NCBI GenBank assembly: GCA_037893245.1 | Contig: JBAIAA010000871.1 | Coordinates: 186,001-250,000 of the forward strand | Reading direction: 5' to 3' | DNA: 64,000 bases | Source of the DNA: Crossaster papposus | Taxonomy: Eukaryota > Echinodermata > Asteroidea > Velatida > Solasteridae | Shown here: piece by piece, positions 53,682 through 64,000 of the stretch | Layout of the letters: every line of letters begins with the position of its first letter | Position numbering within the stretch: the first letter of the stretch is position 1 | Notes under the pieces: generated by a model | The model's input: only the letters and a program-made list of their open reading frames with translations | Databases searched by the model: none | What the model was told of the DNA's origin: nothing | Made by a program: the position numbers and the translations under genes

Positions 53682-55862
53682 TTTTTTTTGTCACTTTTTC
53701 CCATAGGATTTGTACACGTTTTTTCTGCCAATACACTTTGACACTTTGGTAAATCCGATCGACCTGAGACTTGGCATACATTTAGACAACCACCCAAGGA
53801 CGGTCCTAGAAGAAATTCGTCGCGATTACGTCATTCAAGGTCACGTGACGTCATGTTAAAGGTAAAATTTTCCCCATAGGTTTTGTACACGTTTTTCTTC
53901 AAACTGTTGACTTTGACACTTTAATGAATTCGATCGACTTGAGACTTAGCATACACTTAGAACACCACTCACAGATAGTCCTGGACGAAATTCGGCACGA
54001 TTGCGTCATTCAAGGTCACGTGACGTGACGTTAAAGGTGTAATTTATTTCCCCATAGGGTTTGTACACGTTTTTCTTTAAAATATTGAATTTGATACTTC
54101 TGTAAATTTGATCGACTTGAGACTTAGCACAGACCTCGACCACCATCCTTAGGAGGGCCAAGAAAAAAACAATCAAGATGATGTCATCGCGGGTCATGTG
54201 ACGTCACATTAAAGGTGTAGTTTTTAAGACCCTCTAACTCTAAAAGTACAAGTCCGGTTGGGGTCAAACTTGGTTTGCAAGTATTCGAGAATGTGTTATA
54301 GACGAAAATTAAGATGACGTAATTATGACATCATCGGGTGTCATGTGAAGTCACATTAAAGGTTCAATTTTCTCCATAGGTTTTGTACACGTTTTTCTTC
54401 AGACTATTGAATTTGACAATTTGGTAAATCCGATCGACTTCAGACTTAGCACACACCTCGACCACCATACCCAGGAGGGCCAAGAAAAAAATAATCAAGA
54501 TGACGTCATCGCGGGTCATGTGACGTCACATTAAAGGTGTAGTTTTTAAGACTCTATATCTTTGGAAGTACAAGTCCAATTAGGGTCAAACTTGGTATTC
54601 AGGTATTCCGGGATGTGTTATAGACGAAAATTAAGTTGACGTAATGATGACGTCATCAGGTGTCATGTGACGTCACATTAAAGGTGTAGTTTTCCCCATA
54701 GGTTTTGTACACGTTTTTCTTTAGACTATTGACTTTGACACTTTCGTAAATTTGATCGACTTGAGACCTAGCACACAATTCGACCACCATCCCCAGGAGG
54801 GCCAAGAGAAAACTCGTGATGATGACGTCATCGTGGATCATGTGACGTCACATTAAAGGTTCAATTTTTTTAATAGCATTTGTACACGTTTTTTTCAAGC
54901 AATATATTTGGCACTTTGGTAAATCCGATCGATTTCAGACTTGATACACACTAGACCACCACCCACATATTGAAAGTCATTTTAGACATCCGAAACAGCT
55001 CTGTGTTTGTCCACAAACACATGTCTAGTTTGTTTTTCTTTTTCTTTTTTTTCCTTTTTTTCCTCTGTTTCAGACTTTTCTTCAGCCAATACACTTTGAC
55101 AGTTTGGTGAATCCGATCGACTTGAAACTTGGCATACACTTAGACCACCACCCACAGATGGTCCTAGAAGAAAGTTGTAACGGTTACGTCATTCATGGTC
55201 ACGTGACGTCACGTTAAAGGTGTAATTTTTTCCCATAGGTTTTGTACACGTTTTTCGTCAGACTATTGACTTTGACACTTTGGTAAATCCGATTGACTTT
55301 AGACTTAATATAAACCTTAACCACCATCCTCAGGAGAGCCAAGAGGAAAATCGTCATGATTACGTCATCGGGGGTCATGTGACGTCACGTTAAAGGTGCA
55401 GTTTTTAGGACCCTCTATCTCTGGAAGTACAGGTCCGATTGGGGGCAAACTTGGTATTCATGTATTCCAGGATGAGTTATAGACAAAAATTAAGATGGCA
55501 TTATGATGACGTCATCGGGTGTCATGTGACGTCACATTAAAGGTGCAGTTTATAGGACCCTCTATCTCTGAAAGTACATGTCCGATTGGGGTCAAACTTC
55601 TTATACAGGTATTCCGGGATGTGTTATAGACGACAATTAAGTTGACGTCAAGATGACGTCATCAGGTGTCATGTGATGTCACGTTAAAGGTGTAGTTTTC
55701 CCCATAGGATTTGTACACGTTTTTTGCAACCAAGATATATTCGGCACTTTGGTAAATCCGATCGACTTCAGATTTGGTACACACATAGACCACCACTCAC
55801 ATATTCAAAGTCATTTTAGACATGCGAAACAGCTCTGTGTTTGTCCACAAACACATTTCTAG
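53592..55862 (+). mobile_element. Helentron-like (HINE) element pair with minisatellite, VMP1 intron
   Basis: Same family as 20649-23246. The 5' stem-loop TTAGCTGTTTCGG...CCGAAACAGCT is at 53592-53622, followed by a T tract of about 50. Body units of about 175 bp contain CATAGG(T/A)TTTGTACACGTTTT and ATGTGACGTCACATTAAAGG. Two 3' ends with the TTTGTCCACAAACACA hairpin and CTAG occur at about 55028 and 55862, so a second copy without its own 5' stem-loop follows the first. No helicase or replication-initiator frame. Confidence 0.75.
53840..53849. promoter_or_regulatory. GTCACGTGAC palindrome (CLEAR-type E-box), first of three
   Basis: Exact GTCACGTGAC, fused to a TGACGTCA palindrome (CRE). Further exact copies are at 54015 and 55198 in this element, and at 20933, 21108, 21984, 22159, 22698 and 22873 in the other cluster. 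GTCACGTGAC is the known binding core of MiT/TFE factors, but use here is only a possibility. Confidence 0.35.
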
Positions 55863-55889
55863 TTGGTACTTTTTGTTGGTTTTGATGTT

Positions 55890-55892
55890 TTT

Positions 55893-55923
<31 letters not shown>
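55890..55923. repeat. ATA/AAT microsatellite
   Basis: About eleven trinucleotide units following the end of the Helentron-like element. Confidence 0.9.
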
Positions 55924-55924
<1 letters not shown>

Positions 55925-56313
55925 GAATGCGTTGCAAAAGTAAACTCGGTGCAGAACAGTCCATGTTAGATCATCTAGGCAACTTTCCTACAGCTCCTAA
56001 CAATTTCTGAGTGCATGAACATGTTGGGTAAGCTATATACAAGCTGAAATTTATGTGGCCGGCTCTACAAAAAGGTGTATTATTTCACACAAAAAAGAAA
56101 TGGAGTTATATACATGGTTGAAAGCCCACAACGCTTTCATTTGGTATTATAATAGAGCTCCATAGCCCCTCTCATTTTGGAGATATGACGTGTTTACATA
56201 TTGATTACTTCCTTGGAGTTCAAATTACAATCAGTTCGAATTGCACTGATTGGTAGTATAGTTGGCACGGTTTACAGACTTTGAACTCTGTTTTCTCAAA
56301 ATAAGGGATCATG

Positions 56314-57260
56314 TAACGTCCGTCGATGTCAGTTTTTTATAATAATCGATTAATCTGAAATTCAATATCGAGTATACTCGATATATCAATTATTTCCCGT
56401 GTGCAAGATGAAGCCTAAAAACAGTATGCCACTTTCGAGAAGAGAACGAAGAATGGGGTAGATCGCATTGCAGCTTAAATAAAAATATTCACCCCACACG
56501 CCCGGCGCATCGCCAAACCTTTTAACATCGGGATTATTTTAACATAGCCGAGCCGACGGGCGGGATTATTTTTAACGAAACTCGATCCGAAGCGGGTTCA
56601 GGCTGATAGTGCCAGGAAGCACACCCACGCATTTCCGGCCTTGCGTGCTGCTGACATACATTTCCGAACTTGAACTTGGCGTGTGTTTATGCGTCATCCG
56701 TTTTGAATTTGGGGAAATGTTTGCGTTTATATACGTCATCCGGCGCAAACTGGTTAAACAATTAAAACACCGGGAGATAACAGCTTAAGAACTTGACAAA
56801 GACGAGAGAACAGAAAGTAACAACCATCGCTTGACATTTAATTTTAACCAATCAGATCAATGGAGGGTTACAACCGATAGGCTGGGGCGGCAGTTAGGCG
56901 GCATGGCCGGTTTCTCTGCAAGCGGTCGTGAACTATAGCGGCGGTCCGCGGGTAAAACACAAAGAACAACTTCACAACCGCAGTTGGTCGTCGAACGAAT
57001 AATAGGCCTACTCAAAAGTTTTAAGCTACAAATAAAGACGGCAGCTTTTCTAATATAAAAGCCATGAGATTTTCTGGATAATCTGACACTCTTTTGATGT
57101 TTTTTCGATATTATTTAGGAACATCAACATTTTGATACATCAAAATTTTCGATATATCGAAATGTCGATATTTCGATATGATTAAAAAAGTGACATCGGT
57201 GATATCGATGTCAAAATAGTATCGATTATTTGAGTAATATCGATATATCGACAGACGTTA
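56314..57260. mobile_element. hAT-like element with perfect 8-bp duplication
   Basis: GGATCATG is present at 56306-56313 and again at 57261-57268. Between them the ends TAACGTCCGTCGATGTC and ATATATCGACAGACGTTA are inverted repeats, and the subterminal regions are full of TCGATA/TATCGA motifs. About 950 bp, no transposase. A family A MITE sits inside it. Confidence 0.82.
56522..56757 (-). mobile_element. TTAA-flanked MITE family A, copy 4 (inverted)
   Basis: Right end CATCCGGCGCAAACTGGTTAA; internal AAGCACACCCACGCATTTCC is the reverse complement of the family core. The left end is less well kept (ACATCGGGATTATTTTAAC). Innermost layer of a three-element nest. Confidence 0.7.
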
Positions 57261-57508
57261 GGATCATGACTTTAGAGTATAGCGGAGGCTAAGAATAAGC
57301 TGCAGCAACACACAATACATCATTTGAAAGCTTAGGACTTCTTCTTTCGAGAAATGTAATATTGTCAACTTTCCACCCATTTCGTAGTGCCAGGTCACAA
57401 ATGGAAGTGGTACGTTGTACTTGGTGGTACTTTGTACTGTACTACAATGCATTCAACTACAAGACTGTACATGTAGTATTTCAATATTTGTTTTTATTCT
57501 TCATTCAG

Positions 57509-57560
57509 GGTGCTGGTACAGCAATAGGTGAATTACCTCCTTACTTCATGGCAAAGGCTG
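57509..57560 (+). CDS. VMP1: VMP1, VTT-domain exon with GELPPY motif
   Basis: ATTCAG acceptor, GTAAGA donor (phase 1). Reads GAGTAIGELPPYFMAKA; human VMP1 has GIGTAIGELPPYFMARA. The G-x-x-x-G-E block sits in the re-entrant part of the DedA/VTT fold that is important for lipid scrambling in the family; the residues are intact. Confidence 0.94.
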
Positions 57561-58425
57561 GTAAGACAAAGCATACCGGTTTTTAACCTGGCATTGAAAA
57601 CTTTGTTTTTTAAATGTGTATTCTTATACCTGAAACAGATTGGCTATTGGTTGAAAGCCTGTTATGTTCTGGTTATTTGTAATGTTAATGTATCAGCTAC
57701 ATGTAAGCCAGCATGCCTAAGACAATTTTGCTTGGTTCATTTTTGAGGATTCAATATTGAATTTACATCACCCTGACCCAGTTCCATTATGAATAGTATA
57801 CCCGCTGGTATATCAGTTTTGAACCAGCCACCTGACACCGGCAAGCTCAGTGGTAGGGTAGTATGACGTCCGCACTAGAAAACAAGAGGTGGTGGGCTCG
57901 ACTCCAACTCAAGTGATTTCTTTTAGGTGACTTTCGAACTCCCCCCCCCCCCCTTCCTCCCTCCCAAATAATTCAATTTTGGTGGCCTGATATGAAAACT
58001 AGGGGATTATGATGGACTTGGTCCAGGGGGCCTGAAGCAGTGCCAGTGCAATTTATGAATTTTGGATCCAGTACATGTAGTGTTGTTGTCATGAGGCATG
58101 TGTACTGAGTGTATGTACAGTACATGAACCAGCACTACAGTGGTGGTTCCATTAGCCCATGTATAAAAAGAAACCTGACCAATAATTTTTGCCGGATTTG
58201 GTCCAGTACATCCGAAGAGGCAGTAGGCAGTTAGTGTTAAGAACACAAATCAATCGACTGCAGGGGAAAAGTGACAGTTGCGATAACTTATTTTCCTTCT
58301 CTTGATCACCAAGTGAAAACCAAAAGTATACACTGCTTATAAAACGGTGAGAGCAAAACCATATATTGATGATTGATGTTTATTACTAGTTTTTAATTGC
58401 AAAATGTTGGTACATGTACTTTCAG

Positions 58426-58514
58426 CTCGGTTATCAGGGTATGAGCCAGATAACGAAGATTATGAGGAATTTGAAGCTATCATGGAGCACAGGTCAGAAA
58501 ACCCACAGGAACAG
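58426..58514 (+). CDS. VMP1: VMP1, acidic linker exon
   Basis: CTTTCAG acceptor, GTAAAA donor. Reads (A)RLSGYEPDNEDYEEFEAI then MEHRSENPQEQ; human VMP1 has [20 protein letters not shown] then EHAESAQ. This acidic cytosolic stretch is slightly longer here by a few residues. Confidence 0.92.
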
Positions 58515-58880
58515 GTAAAATAAGAACCATAAGCGTAGGTTACACTTGGCCATCTTGAGGTCCCGTTCTCCCACTGCCGACCTGATTTTAGTCTTGAGCG
58601 ATCGGGATCGCTCCTGGTCTTCTAATGGATTTCCCATCTTATTTACGCTTAGTGGGGCGGTATCAGACTCTCCAATTTGGGAGCAATTAAATTATTTGGG
58701 AGGGCACTGTGAGTGCGAAGCGCAAAGCCATTATGGCGTATGGTCCGCTCTACAAGGGCCCTGGAAAAGATTCTTGATGTTCTGTGGTGCAATTTGAGGC
58801 ACTTTCCTCTGACTTTTTGAGCTGAAAATGTGTAGAAACATTTCCAACGCTGCCAGTGCCACCACGCCACTATGGTATAG

Positions 58881-59084
58881 TTAACCAGTTCGCGCCGGAT
58901 GACGTATAGATTCAAAACGGATGACGCATAAACACGCCACGAGCAAGGCTGGAAATGTCCGTCAGCAGCGAACAATGCCGGAAATGCGTGGGTGTGCTTC
59001 CCGGCACTATCGGCCTGAACCTGCTTTGGATTGAGTTCGGATTGGCTCGATGATGTTAAAATAATCCTTGCGTGAACTGGTTAA
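58881..59084. mobile_element. TTAA-flanked MITE family A, copy 5
   Basis: TTAACCAGTTCGCGCCGGAT and CTTGCGTGAACTGGTTAA, TTAA both sides. It has small internal losses compared with copy 2 but keeps GCGTGGGTGTGCTTCCCGG. Confidence 0.78.
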
Positions 59085-59616
59085 TGGGTACTCAAGGTGA
59101 ATAAATTACGACCAAACATGAGACTTAATGAATGAGAGGAACAACTTTATGCAGCGAATAACGCACGATGTGAAACAAGATGACAGTGCCCATGGGCACA
59201 TAACAATCGTGAGAGGGCGCTATAACACAACTGGCGCTCAAGTGTCACGTGGCTACTCAGGAATCAAGTTATATGTGCAAGATTCAAGTTATGTGCAAGA
59301 TTCACAGCTTTGTTTGCCTTTCTGAAGCTTGGATGATTACACAATTGTGAATACAAATCCAGTCATTAATGTGCGTCAAATTTTGTTTGTTTTTGGTAAC
59401 AGCTCATTTAACATTCATTGTTGATTAACTTTGCAAACGATTGTTTCAGGCTGAACTGCTTGTTTGAATGAATTTAGTTTTTCAAGAAATTATTTTTATT
59501 TTTTTTAATTTACATGTAAAATAGTTTTGCTAATGATTTTGTTAGTCTGCATTTTCAGCTGCATTGAATGTAAACTGTATTATTTGTGATTATGTATACA
59601 TTTTATTTTTTTCTAG

Positions 59617-59697
59617 GACTTTGCAACTCGCGTAAAGCTTGGTATTCAGAGGCTAGTACAACGCGTTGGATTCTTTGGTATCTTAGCATGTGCATCC
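59617..59697 (+). CDS. VMP1: VMP1, exon [20 protein letters not shown]
   Basis: TTTCTAG acceptor, GTAAGT donor, phase 0 both sides, 27 codons. Reads [20 protein letters not shown] then GILACAS; human VMP1 has [20 protein letters not shown] then GILACAS. An amphipathic basic helix leading into the next membrane segment. Confidence 0.94.
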
Positions 59698-59911
59698 GTA
59701 AGTCAAAAGTTTCTCTAACAAGGTTTTGTCATTGAAGTATTTGTCTTGCCAAACAGATGAATGTTTCCCCTTCCAGTCAAACTTCAACACCAGGTTTTGT
59801 TGGAATCTGTTATGGTTGGTACTGGACCCCTAAACTGATTGTCTTTTACACTGGGTTAGGCATACCACAAGAGACAGTCCAACAATTTGTGTGTACAGTT
59901 TGCTACTGTAT

Positions 59912-60361
59912 ATGTGACCCGCTCCAGGAAAAGTTGACATAAGTCGCTCTATGCATTTATGAGTAATGGCCTGTATGTTAAAGTTAATAGGGTGAATATT
60001 TTTTGTAAAAATTTGATTTTCCTTTTTTTTGTCTTAAATGACATCTTTAATATCCAAAGTTTCAGATTTAATTAACAAAAAGCTGAAATTTGATAATTAA
60101 ATTGAAACGAAACCTTTTAAGAGTGCATGGTTCCAATGTATTGTCTTAGTTTTGTTGCTTTTCGAAGCCTGTTTTTTCAGTTATGCATTTTGAATTCCAT
60201 GGAACTTATTAATATGCAAAAACTTCATATCACCGGAACGGGACGGGCTATGGAGCTGATGTACCAAATGAAAGCTTATATCCTGGACTTTTCAATCATG
60301 TACATAACTCTATTTTTAGTTTGTGCGACTTATGTCACCTTTTCCTGGAGCGGGTCACATA
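59912..60361. mobile_element. MITE with GTGACC termini, type 4
   Basis: Left GTGACCCGCTCCAGGAAAAG, right CTTTTCCTGGAGCGGGTCAC, with GTTGACATAAGTCGC and GCGACTTATGTCACC continuing the repeat inward. Flanked by TAT/ATA. About 450 bp. Confidence 0.78.
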
Positions 60362-61018
60362 TGGTATTGATATTTGCAATGATGGGTACATGTATAGTTC
60401 CCAGTAAATTACAGTAGGGAGTTGGGGGTTAAAGATAATACCGTATATCTCCCATGGTAATTTCTAAAGTGCAAATGGAGTTTGGAAAGTTGTAGGATTT
60501 CTAAAAAAAATTGGACAGTGACTTTCTTCTATAAAAACGTTGTTCTACAAATAAAAATGTCTAAAATGTGCATTTGTGGTAAAATGGTAACCTCAAATCA
60601 CCCAGGGTCTGCCGATTTGAGACTTTAACACCATGATTTAACAGTTTCAATTGCTATATTGCTTTCCTTTTTTTTCAAAAGTGCTGTAAGAACTTCTGAA
60701 AAATAATTAAAAAAAACAATCGTTTTGTCTACCTTGCAGCATCATTTATGAAAATAAATTTCAAGTAACCCTCCGTTTCTTTGTCTAGAAAATTTGATGG
60801 AGTGATCTTTGGGAAGGGGTTCATCCTCACAACTCCTTCTAAATAGGTCAAATGTCATCTATGGGTCATTTGAGGTCGTCGTTTAAAAATGCACAAGATT
60901 TTACTTATTTTAAGAACACAAAATATATAGGGATCAACCGCGAGAAAAGGCAACACGCGCGATCCGTGGATCACTTGTTCTTATTCTAAACTGTTTCATC
61001 TTTATTCTGTTCATCTAG

Positions 61019-61135
61019 ATTCCTAACCCATTATTTGACCTGGCTGGCATCACCTGCGGTCATTTCTTGGTTCCATTTTGGACGTTCTTTGGAGCAACCC
61101 TCATTGGAAAAGCAGTTATCAAGATGCATATACAG
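61019..61135 (+). CDS. VMP1: VMP1, core VTT-domain exon
   Basis: ATCTAG acceptor, GTAATG donor, phase 0 both sides, 39 codons: [20 protein letters not shown] then [19 protein letters not shown]. Human differs, as I recall, at a single place (KAIIK). The block with P-N-P, G-x-x-C-G and the glycine-rich helix is the most conserved part of the DedA/VTT fold. Human VMP1 continues for roughly 130 further residues; those exons must lie beyond 64000, since none was found in the remaining sequence. Confidence 0.95.
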
Positions 61136-61190
61136 GTAATGTTTATACTTTCCTGATTGTTCTGTGAGTGAGATCCCTTCTAGCTGCTCT

Positions 61191-61515
61191 GCATGGCGTG
61201 TCATGGCCTAGTGGTTAAGAGCACGCGGACTCAAGCTCTGGTGTTTCTGATCAGCAGAGTGTGGGTTCGAGTCTTGGTCTTGACACGTCCTGGTCTTAAG
61301 CAAGGCACTTGACCACTATTGCTTCGTCCTTAGGATGGGACGTAAAGCTGTAGGTCCCGTGTGTTGTGTAATGCACGTAAAAGAACCCAGTAACACTCAT
61401 CGCTAAGAGGAGGGGTTTGCCCCGGTGTTCCTGGCAGTGGCTGCAAAGTGCGCCGCTGAAGCGCCATGAGCGCCGTTTCACGGCAGATACCGGCGCTATA
61501 TAAGTCTTCAATCAC
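61191..61515 (+). mobile_element. tRNA-derived SINE
   Basis: An RNA polymerase III A box (TGGCCTAGTGG at 61204) and B box (GGTTCGAGTC at 61264) at tRNA spacing mark a tRNA-derived head. A body with AAGCAAGGCACTTGACC follows, then a tail CCGGCGCTATATAAGTCTTC. The tail resembles the 3' end of CR1/L2-type LINEs (compare AAGGCGCTAGACAAGTTTT at 4560-4600 on the minus strand), as expected if the SINE borrows LINE machinery. It is not a functional tRNA gene: the cloverleaf cannot be completed. Confidence 0.78.
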
Positions 61516-61537
61516 CATCTGCGGGTTATTCCCTATT

Positions 61538-61661
61538 AGCCTTTTTGAGGTATGGCTGACACAATAGGAGGGCGCAGTTTTGTTTGGGTAAATATAATAG
61601 ACTTTACCCAAATCAAACGGCGCCCTTTTATTGTGTCGGCCATACCTTAAAAAGCCTAATA
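61538..61661. mobile_element. Hairpin MITE
   Basis: AGCCTTTTTGAGGTATGGCT and GGCCATACCTTAAAAAGCCT are inverted, as are GTTTGGGTAAA and TTTACCCAAATC nearer the 10-base tip. About 124 bp, almost all stem. A transcript of it would fold into a long hairpin. Confidence 0.8.
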
Positions 61662-62088
61662 CTGGCCCAACCTGCATCAAAGTGCAATAATACAGTGTAA
61701 TACTTGTATTGATGCATTAACCCCTTGATGCTAGTATTAACTCCTCACTCGGGCTGTTTTGTTTTTAATTACTTGGATAACGGATTTGCCGACAAAGAAA
61801 ATTTAAAAAAAAAAAAAAAAGATCGCCGCCAACAAATTAGATTTTCAAGTAGCTATCACAAGCTTTTGATTCGCATTTAAAACTCAATCCCAGCATTTAC
61901 GCCAAACAAATGCCGAAGGAAACGTCGTACATTTTGGAAATTGCGTACTGCGGCTACCTGCACGCTTCATGCATACATGTACTCTACTGGATCGCAGACC
62001 GACCGCCTGGTTCCTAAATTTCATCACCGAAACGACCGGGTACCAGCTGCTAGTGGGCACACGCGTAGCTCAGAAAACTTAACTGCCA
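61662..62088. other. Intron sequence without recognised features
   Basis: Contains an A tract at 61804-61819. No VMP1 exon or mobile element supported. Confidence 0.4.
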
Positions 62089-62228
62089 GACAACTCGACC
62101 CTATGTCCCCGCGCACACACAGACGGTCATGCAATGTGCCTGTGCGACAGCATGTGCGTCATGCAATACCACGCGCCACGCCGTACATGCTATTCAAGTC
62201 GAGTTATCCTACTGGTCGAGTTGTCTGA
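62089..62228. repeat. Inverted-repeat element (AGACAACTCGACC ends)
   Basis: Bounded by AGACAACTCGACC and GGTCGAGTTGTCT, exact reverse complements of 13 bases, with a 114-bp G+C-richer interior. The same termini occur at 30342-30404. Confidence 0.55.
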
Positions 62229-64000
62229 CATTTGCACACACTGCACGCACGAATCGATTGCGCGATATGCATAGCACACATTTGTGCTTCTTCTCGACAT
62301 TTACCGGCAAAGTACCATATTTGAGAAGAAAAAAAATACGAAGCAAACATGAACATTTTGGCTAAGTCTATTTATCCTTCATTTGGATGTTATTTGAATG
62401 TGATTTTGAAGGTTTTAACGCGTGATTTTAAGCATACAATAACAAAGAAGGCAAACAACTCCATGCATGCATTGATCGTGCGATGTTCCCGAAATTAACG
62501 TTGACCTACACCTTAGGCCGCTTACTGAAATTGACTAGCCGTGATTCTGCAGTCCGTATGCGTTCTGGCCGATAAGTCTGCAGTTGCTAAGGGAGGCGGG
62601 AATCTGCAGACTGGACGGGTGTGTGCGTTCAAGCGCTGCGAGTTTAATGAGCTCCACCAGCCATGCGCTATTGTCATCTCAACAATGATATAATGAATAA
62701 ACATGAGTCACTAGAGACCTCATGAATCCCGACGGCCGGTACGCAGAAAGACGTACTACAAAAATAAATGAATTAGGATACGGTCGTTTTACGAGTTCCG
62801 AATCGCAAAAAAAATCAAGCTGCTTTCGGCTAGACCAATCCTCAAAATTCAAGTAAAAGAGGTTTAAGATTCCTACCTCGAGTGTTGGACATACTAGAAA
62901 TGTTGCTTTTCATAATTTGAGCTCTTCTTTTTTCGAAAATACGACGTCAACCCATGCGTCAACAGAGCAAAATCTCTATTCCTAGTTCCGGATCGTTTTA
63001 ACCATTAACCAGTTCCAGATTTTTAGATATGTGGATCGGGTAAAAAAATGTTTCGTAAATAACGAAAGGTAATCGGGCGAAAATCTATTTTCAGCTAGGA
63101 TCACCCTGAATAAAACAGATTTTCTGAAAACGTATTAAATAATTAATATAAATAAATATCATTTTAAATACTTACAATAAAGTTTAAAAAGAGGACTTTT
63201 GAAATGATTATCGTTTAACGTTAGACTGAGCAACAAGTCTGCCGCGCCTGCGCTGCATAGCCGGCGGCCCGGCGCGGCCAAACAAAAACTGCCCCGGCAC
63301 AAAACACGTCACATAAATCGCTTAATTGCTCGCGTGTAGTTGGTACTTATGGTAAGGCATACACTTTACACACAATCCGAACTACATGTACATGGTACAG
63401 GTACATGGCCTAGGCACGTGGTGTTCTCATAAATTGTTATCCCTCCCACGTAAAAAATAAAATTAATCGTAACAATTGTAGAAACTAACGTATAGAACGT
63501 GAAATAAAGCTTTGCTATTATATATTAAACAGAATAAGAAACATAAAAGACTAAAAAGCTACGTAAACGCTAATAAAATTAAGTATAGGTGGTAGAAATT
63601 GTCTTTTTACCAGGGGTGGACGTTCATATCATGTATTGGCCAACTTGTTTAATGGTTGCTGCAAATGTCCGTGGCCAGCTCTGCGTTGCTCAGGATGTAA
63701 TTTTGCGGGTTCTTGTGAGTTTCTACAAACCGTCCAAACCTATTCAAAGTGCGAGTCGGAAATCTAGCCAATTTTGTTTTCTAGATTTTTCATTGACAAA
63801 AAAGTGTTTCAAAAATCTTTAACGCTACCTTTTAAAATGCACTTCATCTGAGAAATAAATAGTCTGAAAGTCCCCCCCCCCCCCCCCCCCCCCCCCTCTC
63901 CGCCCCAGGGACTAAACAAAAATATACCAAAAGCAAAAGTCATTTAACAATTTAACACTGGTTTCCTTGACAACAATGTTCCTATGCAACCATCCTTGTT
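62229..64000. other. VMP1 intron continuing past the window end
   Basis: No VMP1 exon matching the C-terminal part of the protein was found. Contains a C tract of 25 at 63872-63896 and a G+C-rich patch at about 63240-63300. Nothing else recognised. Confidence 0.4.

Larger units (their letters stand above)
56053..57390. mobile_element. MITE with GTGACC-like termini, type 3, carrying nested insertions
   Basis: The right end GCACTACGAAAT...GGTCACAAATGG reverse-complements to CCATTTGTGACCTGGC, and the left end reads ATGTGGCCGGCTCTACAAAA. The halves (56053-56313 and 57269-57390) are brought together by removing the hAT-like element between them. Confidence 0.5.

Noticed and set aside
61200-61280. 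Possible tRNA gene (A and B boxes present)
   Set aside because: The acceptor stem cannot be paired and the downstream body and LINE-like tail show it is a SINE.

Overview
The window looks like metazoan nuclear DNA, most plausibly from an invertebrate deuterostome (echinoderm, hemichordate or amphioxus; I cannot decide which). It is AT-rich with short exons, GT-AG introns, many TACATGTA runs, and dense small inverted-repeat transposons. Three coding units could be read by assembling exons by hand. (1) The 3' half of an aspartate dehydrogenase gene (ASPDH, + strand) has exons at 3506-3649, 6962-7067, 10530-10650, 11877-12034 and 19374-19411; its 5' exons are not visible and probably lie upstream. 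(2) A gene for a protein matching the N-terminal, non-catalytic half of the V(D)J recombinase RAG1 (+ strand) starts near 30502: zinc-binding N-terminal domain, C3HC4 RING, adjoining zinc finger, then exons not found in vertebrate RAG1. (3) Nine consecutive coding exons of VMP1 (vacuole membrane protein 1, + strand) run from 43172 to 61135; the 3' exons lie beyond the window.

Layout. 1-3505: CpG-rich stretch with a possible first exon, a long foldback, and AT-rich DNA with a hAT-like insertion. 3506-19411: ASPDH exons separated by transposon-rich introns (Harbinger-like MITEs, a CR1/L2-type LINE fragment, a 211-bp tandem repeat, TTAA-flanked MITEs). The last ASPDH intron holds a GC-rich DIRS-type tyrosine-recombinase retroelement inserted inside a TTAA-flanked MITE. 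19412-24300: more MITEs, including one split by a cluster of Helentron-like rolling-circle elements carrying a minisatellite. 24700-28560: an old, heavily broken Ty3/gypsy-type fossil. 29199-33972: a tentative minus-strand gene that would enclose the RAG1-like gene in an intron. 35902-43105: a SAP-domain first exon, a decayed coding stretch, and a 760-bp foldback. 43172-61135: VMP1, whose introns hold a second Helentron-like array, a LINE endonuclease fragment, several TSD-defined MITEs and a three-layer nest of elements. 61136-64000: intronic DNA with a tRNA-derived SINE and a hairpin MITE.

ASPDH (amino-acid metabolism) and VMP1 (ER lipid scrambling and autophagy) have no obvious joint role. 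The main biological interest is the RAG1 N-terminal-like gene, followed by the Helentron arrays that place CACGTG and TGACGTCA palindromes next to a VMP1 exon, and several nested insertions that can be resolved by comparing occupied and empty copies inside the same window. All coding calls rest on recalled family sequences and splice-phase continuity; no search was run.
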